Source of the DNA: Phycisphaerales bacterium
Lineage (GTDB): Bacteria; Planctomycetota; Phycisphaerae; Phycisphaerales; UBA1924
Direction: 5' to 3'
Assembly: GCA_030680655.1 (NCBI GenBank)
Contig: JAUXUZ010000304.1
Coordinates: forward strand, 1 to 18,886
DNA length: 18,886 nt
In this document: positions 13,418 through 18,886 of the stretch, piece after piece
Numbering within the stretch: the stretch's first letter is position 1
How the letters are laid out: the number at the start of each line of letters is the position of its first letter
Made by a program: the position numbers and the translations under genes
Notes under the pieces: generated by a model
The model's database searches: none
Seen by the model: the letters and a program-made list of their open reading frames with translations, nothing else
What the model was told of the DNA's origin: nothing

Positions 13418-14122
13418 ATGCGCTATCCAACGAAGATTAGTGAGTTTGTTCCCTGGCTCGTGGCCAGGGCCGGCGTGTGGAAAACCACGCCCGCGGCCGT
13501 GGGATTGTCTGTTTTGCAGGCCACGGCGGTGGATAACGCCGCGAAGGCTTTGCAGACCGCTTTCGACGACGCCCAAAAGGCCCGTCAGGCGAGCAAAAAC
13601 GCTACGGAAGTGCAGAACGAAGCGTTGCGTGATGCGATGACGCAGCTCCAGCTCGACATCCGCATCATCGACGCTTTCGCCGCGGCAAGTGCGAACCCGG
13701 CGACGGTTTTTGCCGCCGCAGAGCTCGACCCGCCGAAGGTCCCCGTTCCCGTAGCGCCCCCCGGCGCTGTGACGAACGTGACCGTCGGCATCGACATCAA
13801 CACCGGCGCCACCATCCTTCGTTGGAAGGGGGACAACCCCGGTGGCAGCGCCAACGTCTCCTACATCATCCGCCGCAAGCTGACTCCGAACGCGGAGTTC
13901 ACTTTTATCGGCTCCGCCGGCAGCAGCGGCCCCGATGCGCGGACCTTCACCGACTCGACGCTCCCGCAGGGCGTCGACTCGGTCACCTACCTCATCAACG
14001 CCACCCGCGGCAGCCAGACCGGCCCGGCCGTTCAGGTGCAGGTGCGGTTCGGCACGGTCGGCAGTGGCGGCAACGCCACCGCGATGGTGGTCGGCACGAG
14101 CGACGTCAAGCTGGCGGCCTGA
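13418..14122 (+). CDS. Helical plus fibronectin type III domain protein
   Basis: ATG 13418 follows GGAGG by 7 bases. The 234-residue protein opens 'MRYPTKISEFVPWLVARAGV' with no signal peptide, then a long helix ('AAKALQTAFDDAQKARQASK', 'NEALRDAMTQLQLDIRIIDA', about residues 40-90), a Pro-rich joint (DPPKVPVPVAPPGAV) and one fibronectin type III domain (about 110-210: 'ATILRWKGDNPGGSANVSYI', 'IRRKLTPNAEFTFIG', 'TYLINATRGSQTGPAVQVQV'). An N-terminal helical 'M-x-YP' region plus a single FnIII domain is an arrangement I know from Planctomycetes genomes; its role is unknown and usually taken as protein binding. Composition is host-like, unlike the two genes before it. The 3' end is marked by a strong terminator. 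Confidence 0.82.
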   Translation: MRYPTKISEFVPWLVARAGVWKTTPAAVGLSVLQATAVDNAAKALQTAFDDAQKARQASKNATEVQNEALRDAMTQLQLDIRIIDAFAAASANPATVFAAAELDPPKVPVPVAPPGAVTNVTVGIDINTGATILRWKGDNPGGSANVSYIIRRKLTPNAEFTFIGSAGSSGPDARTFTDSTLPQGVDSVTYLINATRGSQTGPAVQVQVRFGTVGSGGNATAMVVGTSDVKLAA

Positions 14123-14148
14123 GCCAGACGGCGCACAGAAAAAGATAG

Positions 14149-14181
14149 AAGCCCCGGGCGTCACCCATGCGCCCGGGGCTT
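14149..14181 (+). terminator. Strong, probably bidirectional terminator
   Basis: AAGCCCCGGGCG (14149-14160) and CGCCCGGGGCTT (14170-14181) pair over 12 bp with a 9-base loop, followed on the plus strand by TCTTGTTCT. On the minus strand the stem is followed by CTATCTTTTTC. It therefore serves both the fibronectin III gene and the convergent lipoprotein gene ending at 14193. Confidence 0.88.
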
Positions 14182-14192
14182 TCTTGTTCTGC

Positions 14193-14837
14193 CTACTTCA
14201 CTTCTTCCCGCTCGCAGGCGGCGAGACAGTCGAGCAACTTCCAGTAGGCGTCTGCGAGTGACTGGCACTTTTCCCGGAACTCATCGGACGCCTGCTTGTT
14301 TAGTGAGCCATAAAGCTGGTGGGCGAGGGCCGCGACTTGAGAGTGCGACTCCTTTTGGGCCTTGTCGTAGTCGACGTTCGCTCGGGCCTGAACATTGCCG
14401 GGCACCTGCGCAGGGACCGGGGCCGCCATCGCCGAAAAACTGGCCCGTAGGCTGGACTCCAACTGCTCAGTAGCAACTTGGGCGGCACGGAACGCCTTTT
14501 CATCCATATCCACCATCTGCGTCCCGTATGCAACCATGTCGGTAGCCGCTTTCTGGAAAGCGGGTACTGCTGGACGGTCGGCGATGCCGATCCGACTTGC
14601 CGCCGTTTGATAGTCCGCCAGCGTGGCCGCTTGGCGCTTCCAGTTGCGGGGGTTACCGACGATGTCCCTGGCCGTGTCCCTCACCGTACCGATGTCCTTC
14701 AGCCGCTGTCGCTGGCGCGAAGCCCTCAATTCCGCTTCACTCAGCGCGGGCGGGCCTACTGGGGTCTTCCTCTCTTCACATCCGACGACGAATAGGGGCG
14801 CTATGGCGAGCGCGAGGACCGTGGGTGCAGTCTTCAT
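14193..14837 (-). CDS. Predicted lipoprotein with helical domain
   Basis: ATG 14837 opens 'MKTAPTVLALAIAPLFVVGC', an ideal lipoprotein signal with lipobox (VVGC). The longer frame from 14876 only adds residues in front of this signal and overlaps the right 72-bp repeat. The 214-residue product is mostly helical: 'SEAELRASRQRQRLKDIGTV', 'TLADYQTAASRIGIADRPAV', 'QMVDMDEKAFRAAQVATEQL' and 'EKCQSLADAYWKLLDCLAAC', ending 'EREEVK' with three Cys in the last quarter. No family is recognised. It is the only minus-strand gene in the segment and reads inward from its right end; its leader is only 23 bp from the repeat, which may carry its promoter. Confidence 0.72.
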   Translation of the reverse strand: MKTAPTVLALAIAPLFVVGCEERKTPVGPPALSEAELRASRQRQRLKDIGTVRDTARDIVGNPRNWKRQAATLADYQTAASRIGIADRPAVPAFQKAATDMVAYGTQMVDMDEKAFRAAQVATEQLESSLRASFSAMAAPVPAQVPGNVQARANVDYDKAQKESHSQVAALAHQLYGSLNKQASDEFREKCQSLADAYWKLLDCLAACEREEVK

Positions 14838-14860
14838 AATCAAGCATAGAGGAGCCGCTA

Positions 14861-14932
14861 CCTCACGTGGGGGCACCTGTGCGTCCTCCTACCTGAACCG
14901 CCAAAGCCCCCACGTTATCAAAAAAACTGCCT
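14861..14932 (-). repeat. 72-bp repeat, right copy of an inverted pair
   Basis: Its reverse complement begins AGGCAG, seven T and GATAACG and ends GCCCCCACGTGAGG, exactly like the left copy at 9932-10003; five of 72 positions differ, all in the central loop. The 10-bp stem ACGTGGGGGC/GCCCCCACGT is unchanged. The T-rich end points outward in both copies. The left copy is preceded by CGA and the right one is followed by CGA, a possible but very short target-site duplication. Confidence 0.88.
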
Positions 14933-15023
14933 CGAAGGTCTTTGCTGCAAGATCGACGTGCAAGGCCCATCGGGGGGGGCGGGCATCGCGCTTGTGCTTG
15001 CGCCCAAGGCCCTTATCCAATAT

Positions 15024-16958
15024 TCATTTCCGGGCTTCGAGTTCCTGCCAGCGCTCGTAGAGCTTGGCGGACTCCTCTTGCGCTTTGGCGTGCTCGCGGC
15101 AGACTTCTGTGAACTTTTTGCGGTCGGCCATTACGGCGGGGTCGCCCATGCGGGCGCTCGCTTTCTGCACTTCGTTCTCAGCCTGCTTGATGGCGAGTTC
15201 CATGCCCGCGAGCTCCTGCTGCTCTTTGAAGCTGAGCTTCTTGGGCTTGGGGGCGGCGGGGGCCGGCGCCGACGCTGGCTTTGCTCCCGTGCTGGATGTA
15301 GTGGGTGCTTCGGCGGGCTTGCTCTTGGCTTTCGGCTGGCGGGCTTCGCGCTGGCGGATGGTTTCCCATTGCTGGTAGTCGGCGAAGTAGCGGCAGCCGC
15401 CTTCGCCTTCACCGTCGAGGGCGAGGATCTGCGTTGCAAGCTCGTCGAGCATGGCACGGTCGTGGGTGACGAGGATGATCGAGCCGGGGAAGTCTTCGAG
15501 GCTCTGCTCGAGAACCTGCAGCGAGGGGATATCGAGGTCGTTGGTCGGCTCGTCGAGGACGAGGATGTCGGCGGGCTCGAGCATCAGCTTGGCGATGTGG
15601 ACGCGGGCCTGCTCGCCGCCGCTGAGGGTGGCGATGGGTGAGCGGAGCTGGTCCTTGTTGAAGAGGAACCGCTGCGCCCAGGAGTTCACGTGGACGAGCT
15701 TGTCGCGGTAGATGACCGAGTCGGAGGGCGAGAACGCCTCCGCGAGGGTCATCTTGGGGTCAAGCTCGGTGCGGTGCTGGCTGAAGATGACGACGCGCAG
15801 GTTGGGGGCGCGCTTGATGGTGCCGCAGAGGGGCGTGCCGTGGGGGAGCAGGCCGCTGGCGTCGTCGCGAGCGGCCTCGGCCAGCTCTTCGGGCGTCGGC
15901 GGGTCGGTGTCGATCTCGCCGGTGAGGATCTTGATGAGGGTTGTTTTACCCGAGCCGTTGGGGCCCATGAGGCCGAGCTTCTGGCCCGGTGTGAGCATGA
16001 CGTCGAGACCGGTGAAGAGGAGCTTGCCGCCGAGGGTCTTGCGCAGGCCGCGGGCGATGACGAGCTTCTGGGTCTGGCGGTCGGTGGCGGAGAAGTCGAT
16101 GTGGGCGGCCTTGGGGGGGGCGACGCGGGCCTTGAGCGCGGCGAGCTCGTCGATGCGCTCGTGGCTGGCGTCGATGCGGCTCTTGCTCTTGGTGCGCCGG
16201 GCCTTGGCCTTGCGGCCGAGCCATCGGAGGTCTTCCTTGACGATCGTGGCGAGCGACTGGGCGGCGCGCGACTGACCCTCGATGAACTCCTGCTTGCGGA
16301 AGAGGAACTCCTCGTAGTTGCCGCTGACGGAGAAGGTGCCCTCGGGGTAGGACGTGGAGAGCTCGATGATGCGTGTGGCGGTGGACTGGAGGAACGCGCG
16401 GTCGTGGGTGACGACGACGGAGGCGAAGTCGGCGTTGCTGAGGAGTTCCTCGAGCCAGTCGATCCCTTCGACGTCGAGGTGGTTGGTCGGCTCATCCAGG
16501 AGCATCAAGTCGGGCTCCATGGCCATCTGGCGCGCGATCGAGAGCCGCTTGCGCTGGCCGCCGGAGAGCGACAGCGCCGGGGCGTCGTAATCCTCAAGTC
16601 CGACCCGGCCGAGGACCATGTACGCGGCGATCTCGGCCTCGTGCTCATCGTGGATGTGCGCGGGCCGGGCCTTGGGTGTGAGTGCGTTGACGATGGCGGT
16701 GAGGACGGTCTCGTCTTTGGTGAACGTATCGGCCTGGGCGACGTACGCCGCACGCATCCCCTTGCGGTTGGTGATGGTCCCCTCGTCGTAGTGCTCAATC
16801 CCCGCGAGCATCTTCATCAGCGTGCTCTTGCCCGAGCCGTTGGGGCCGATGAGGGCGAGGCGTTCGCCCTCTTCAATGCTGAACGACACGCCGGTGAAGA
16901 GCGTGCGGTGGCCGAAGTGCTTGCCGAGTTCGCGGACGGTGACAACTGGGGGAGCCAT
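15024..16958 (-). CDS. uup: ABC-F family ATPase, Uup type
   Basis: The 644-residue soluble protein has two ABC ATPase domains and no membrane helices. Domain 1 carries GPNGSGKST (about 38-46), LSGGQRKRLSIARQM and LMLLDEPTNHLD; domain 2 carries GPNGSGKTT, LSGGEQARVHIAKLM and ILVLDEPTNDLD. The linker 'DLRWLGRKAKARRTKSKSRI' and a C-terminal extension with Lys/Ala/Pro spacer and coiled coil ('KLSFKEQQELAGMELAIKQA' to 'LYERWQELEARK') are of the Uup type, implicated in ribosome- and DNA-related stress functions. Domain 2 has an insertion of about 30 residues between its Walker A and 'VVIFSQHRTELD'. ATG 16958 is chosen because the fold starts at once ('APPVVTVRELGKHFGHRTLF'); the open frame continues upstream without similarity. 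No ribosome site is seen. Confidence 0.9.
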   Translation of the reverse strand: MAPPVVTVRELGKHFGHRTLFTGVSFSIEEGERLALIGPNGSGKSTLMKMLAGIEHYDEGTITNRKGMRAAYVAQADTFTKDETVLTAIVNALTPKARPAHIHDEHEAEIAAYMVLGRVGLEDYDAPALSLSGGQRKRLSIARQMAMEPDLMLLDEPTNHLDVEGIDWLEELLSNADFASVVVTHDRAFLQSTATRIIELSTSYPEGTFSVSGNYEEFLFRKQEFIEGQSRAAQSLATIVKEDLRWLGRKAKARRTKSKSRIDASHERIDELAALKARVAPPKAAHIDFSATDRQTQKLVIARGLRKTLGGKLLFTGLDVMLTPGQKLGLMGPNGSGKTTLIKILTGEIDTDPPTPEELAEAARDDASGLLPHGTPLCGTIKRAPNLRVVIFSQHRTELDPKMTLAEAFSPSDSVIYRDKLVHVNSWAQRFLFNKDQLRSPIATLSGGEQARVHIAKLMLEPADILVLDEPTNDLDIPSLQVLEQSLEDFPGSIILVTHDRAMLDELATQILALDGEGEGGCRYFADYQQWETIRQREARQPKAKSKPAEAPTTSSTGAKPASAPAPAAPKPKKLSFKEQQELAGMELAIKQAENEVQKASARMGDPAVMADRKKFTEVCREHAKAQEESAKLYERWQELEARK

Positions 16959-17051
16959 GGGGGGTGAACATAGGGGCGAAACAGCCCCCACGAGGCGAAA
17001 CCCGGCTTCAATGACGTAAGATTGGGGCGATGGAGGGGGGGGTGAGCGACC

Positions 17052-17498
17052 ATGCACGACACCTGCGGCAAATCCCGACATGTCAGGCCCGCCCTGTGGC
17101 GGCGGGTGGCTGCGTGGTCGGTCATCGGCGCGCTGGCCGTGGTGGCCGCGGCCCCGATCTGGCACGACCACGCGCGCGACCATGGGCCCGTCGGCGCAAC
17201 GGCGCTCGCGCACCCGCCCGGCACCTGCGGCAGCCACGACCACGCGCACGGCGGTCCCTCCACTTCGCACAGCGACCAAACACCCGCATCCCCATCTGAC
17301 GAGCACGACCCGTGCGCGATCTGCGTGGCCGCCCACGCCCCAAACGGCGACGGCCTGCCGTCGCTGCCGCTCTTTGATGTTCCCGTCACCGCCGAGCTGC
17401 TCCGCCGCCTCGGCGCTGAGCGACGCTCGGTTGAGTGGGTGGGGCGTGACCGCGCCTCGCGTGGCCCGCCGGCGATCGCCGCCCGCCCTGCCGCCTGA
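17052..17498 (+). CDS. Small His/Cys-rich exported protein, DUF2946-like
   Basis: The 148-residue product has a basic N-terminus and one hydrophobic segment ('WRRVAAWSVIGALAVVAAAP') acting as signal or anchor. It is followed by many His and Asp residues ('IWHDHARDHGP', 'CGSHDHAHGGPSTSHSDQ'), a Cys pair in 'DEHDPCAICVAAHAP' and an end 'ASRGPPAIAARPAA'. The CxxC-like pair and the late 'RGPP' recall small DUF2946-type proteins seen near metal-handling genes, but the match is loose. Metal binding outside the cytoplasm is a reasonable guess. A purine-rich run GGAGGGGGGG lies 13-22 bases before ATG 17052. It precedes the pseudopilin gene on the same strand by 102 bp. Confidence 0.62.
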   Translation: MHDTCGKSRHVRPALWRRVAAWSVIGALAVVAAAPIWHDHARDHGPVGATALAHPPGTCGSHDHAHGGPSTSHSDQTPASPSDEHDPCAICVAAHAPNGDGLPSLPLFDVPVTAELLRRLGAERRSVEWVGRDRASRGPPAIAARPAA

Positions 17499-17600
17499 TT
17501 CTTTCGTGTTACAACACCCATCCGCCGTCGCGGCTCCGCGCGGGCTCTGCCCTGCGCCGGTGACGCCGCGCGGCCGTCAATCAACCGCTCGGAGGTTCTT

Positions 17601-18413
17601 ATGAAGTTCTCACTGTCTCGGCGCGCCCGGCCTGGGCGAGCCGGTGTGCCGTTGCGTTCCGCGTTCACGCTGATCGAGCTGCTGGTGGTCATCGCCATCA
17701 TCGCGCTGCTGGTTGGCATCCTGCTCCCCGCGCTCTCCGGCGCGCGGGTGGCCTCACGACAGGCCGCGACGCTCGTGCGTCTGCGCGACCTGGGGATCGG
17801 CGTCTTCACCTACGCCGAGGACTACAAAGGGAGGTTCCCGACGATGGGCGACAACGAGGAGAAGGCGTTCCTGGGTCTCTCGCTGCTGGCGAAGCACCTT
17901 GAGCTCCCCTCCGCGACGTTCATCAACACCAACACCACCGACACGCCGGCCGACCAGCGGTTCGCCGACGACCGCCCGGTTCTGGTCGATAGCGCGGGCA
18001 TCCCGATCGACGCGGGAACGACCGTCGACGCCGGCATGATCCCGACGATCAGGTGGCACTGCTCCTTCAGCTACGACAACGATGTGCAGGTGCGAAAGGC
18101 GACGATGCCCATCGTCTTCATGGGCGACCGAGCCGACTACGCCCGCGGCCGGACTTTCTCCGCCAACTGGGGCAGAGGGAGCACAGCGGGCATGTGCCTG
18201 CTGTGGACCGACGGGCACGCCGCGTGGTCGAGCACCCGCACGATCAAGGCGCAAAGCGACCCCAACATCTACCACCACAACGAGTTCGGCGGCGAAGGGG
18301 CCGACGAAGTGCGCGATGGGGTATCGGTGCTCAGCGGCCACGGGACGCAGGACACACACCTGCGGTTCTTCAGTGAAGAGGAAGACGACGGCCTGCTGAC
18401 CGACGAGCCGTAA
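17601..18413 (+). CDS. Type II pseudopilin-like protein (prepilin N-terminal cleavage signal)
   Basis: ATG 17601 follows GGAGG by 5 bases. After a basic leader (MKFSLSRRARPGRAGVPLRS) comes the class III prepilin signal 'AFTLIELLVVIAIIALLVGI' with Glu at position +5, so a prepilin peptidase should cleave before Phe. The 270-residue protein continues 'LLPALSGARVASRQAATLVR', the extended N-terminal helix, and a globular part with 'MCLLWTDGHAAWSSTRTI', similar to the H-x9-DG-type domain of the many Planctomycetes pseudopilin-like proteins. The acidic C-terminus (FFSEEEDDGLLTDEP) is unusual but plausible. Such proteins are numerous in Planctomycetes and their roles are mostly unknown; it need not belong to a secretion system. 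Confidence 0.85.
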   Translation: MKFSLSRRARPGRAGVPLRSAFTLIELLVVIAIIALLVGILLPALSGARVASRQAATLVRLRDLGIGVFTYAEDYKGRFPTMGDNEEKAFLGLSLLAKHLELPSATFINTNTTDTPADQRFADDRPVLVDSAGIPIDAGTTVDAGMIPTIRWHCSFSYDNDVQVRKATMPIVFMGDRADYARGRTFSANWGRGSTAGMCLLWTDGHAAWSSTRTIKAQSDPNIYHHNEFGGEGADEVRDGVSVLSGHGTQDTHLRFFSEEEDDGLLTDEP

Positions 18414-18440
18414 CAGGCTGCGCCGTCCTGACAAAGACCG

Positions 18441-18468
18441 GCGGCACGGGCAGACATGCCTGTGCCGC
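18441..18468. terminator. Hairpin between convergent genes
   Basis: GCGGCACGGGCA (18441-18452) pairs with TGCCTGTGCCGC (18457-18468) through 11 Watson-Crick pairs and one G-T, around GACA. It lies between the pseudopilin stop (18413) and the convergent acyltransferase stop (18475). There is no T-tract on either side. Confidence 0.62.
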
Positions 18469-18474
18469 GATTGG

Positions 18475-18886
18475 CTACTTAACCGGGCGCAGACCCTTCA
18501 CCGCGCCCTCAACGCCCTCGATCACCGCGTCCCATCCCTCGCGTTCGTTGGCCGTGTGGGCGAACGTGAGCGCGGGCCCGAAGCGGACGGTGATCTTGCG
18601 CGGGCGCGGCACCCCGCGGAACTTCTGCAGCGCGCTGTGAGGGCCGCCCGCGCCGCTGATCCACGCGGGGATGACGGGGATCGGCGTCCCGGCGACGAGC
18701 ATGCCGATGCCCGCCTTGAACCGGCCCGGCTCGCCATCCTCGCTGCGCTGCCCCTCGGGGAACATCACCAGCCCGCAGCCGCGCTGGGCCAGCAGGTTGC
18801 GCAGCTCCTGCATCGCGTGCGGGGTGACCTTGCGGCGCCAGATCGGCAGCGCGTTGATGATGTGCGTGCTGATCGCGGCGCGGAGG
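18475..18886 (-). CDS. PlsC-type 1-acylglycerol-3-phosphate acyltransferase, C-terminal part (partial)
   Basis: The frame is open from the right window edge to the stop at 18475-18477, giving 136 residues. It contains the family motif FPEGQRS (substrate-binding block III, usually FPEGTRS) followed by 'FKAGIGMLVAGTPIPVIPAW' (block IV). The catalytic NHxxxxD block lies outside the window. The upstream residues 'STHIINALPIW' and 'RRKVTPHAMQELRNLLAQRG' fit the family. Such enzymes acylate lysophosphatidate in membrane phospholipid synthesis; related acyltransferases with other acceptors cannot be excluded. Confidence 0.85.
   Translation of the reverse strand, partial: LRAAISTHIINALPIWRRKVTPHAMQELRNLLAQRGCGLVMFPEGQRSEDGEPGRFKAGIGMLVAGTPIPVIPAWISGAGGPHSALQKFRGVPRPRKITVRFGPALTFAHTANEREGWDAVIEGVEGAVKGLRPVK

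Noticed and set aside
9929..14938. Target-site duplication CGAAGG at the outer ends of the 72-bp repeats
   Set aside because: The left copy of CGAAGG overlaps the repeat itself; only CGA is cleanly adjacent on both sides, which is too short to claim.
15690..16967. Long plus-strand frame opposite the ABC-F gene
   Set aside because: It is the antisense of strongly conserved ATPase motifs and has no protein-like features of its own.
16983..16997. Third partial copy of the 72-bp repeat near GCCCCCACGAGG
   Set aside because: Only about 12 bases resemble the repeat end; the stem partner, T-run and GATAAC are absent.
1..18886. tRNA or rRNA genes
   Set aside because: No cloverleaf with a TTCRA arm and no conserved rRNA stretch was noticed on either strand.

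Overview
The window looks like chromosomal DNA of a high-GC planctomycete, most likely Phycisphaerae or a relative. This is inferred from several things seen together: short C-terminal tails of the PEP-CTERM/LPXTG-like 'P-x-P-small residues-hydrophobic-Arg cluster' type, a secreted FGE/SUMF1-fold protein, a prepilin-type 'FTLIELLVVIAIIALL' protein with a 'TDGH' motif, an N-terminal helix plus fibronectin III protein, an HTH-plus-membrane protein, and many GTG/TTG starts. Assignment to a genus is not possible from the sequence alone.

Layout. 1-207 is the tail of a secreted, surface-anchored protein. 315-1241 is a UbiA-family prenyltransferase of the quinone-biosynthesis type. 1339-2306 is a GbsR/MarR-type regulator whose stop codon overlaps the start of a small unknown gene. 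A minus-strand gene (2424-3224) encodes an excisionase-like HTH joined by a low-complexity linker to two membrane helices. It is divergent from a LacI-type regulator (3463-4512), which is followed by an exported SUMF1-fold protein (4618-5751). 5838-6718 holds a secreted protein that seems to be cut off by REP-like repeats, then a small acidic ORF. 6874-7392 is a small membrane-anchored protein. RarD-type transporter (7449-8414) and a secreted alpha/alpha-toroid protein (8509-9852) lie on the minus strand.

The most unusual part is 9932-14932. A 4.86 kb segment is bounded by two 72-bp copies of the same sequence in inverted orientation (67 of 72 identical by hand alignment). Its left half is far poorer in G+C than the flanks (30 of 60 at 10381-10440 against 43 of 60 at 9421-9480). 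It carries a secreted transglutaminase-like cysteine peptidase overlapping a lipoprotein gene, a 20-bp tandem array of interlocking palindromes whose arms change in a compensatory way, a fibronectin III protein, and a second lipoprotein reading inward from the right end. No transposase, integrase or replication gene is visible in it. It may be an accessory element moved in trans, an invertible segment, or a locus whose two end genes share a duplicated leader. Sequence alone does not decide.

After the segment come a Uup-type ABC-F ATPase (15024-16958, minus), a small His/Cys-rich exported protein (17052-17498), a pseudopilin-like protein (17601-18413), and the C-terminal part of a PlsC-type acyltransferase (18475-18886, minus, cut by the window edge). 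No tRNA, rRNA, CRISPR array or recognisable insertion sequence was found.
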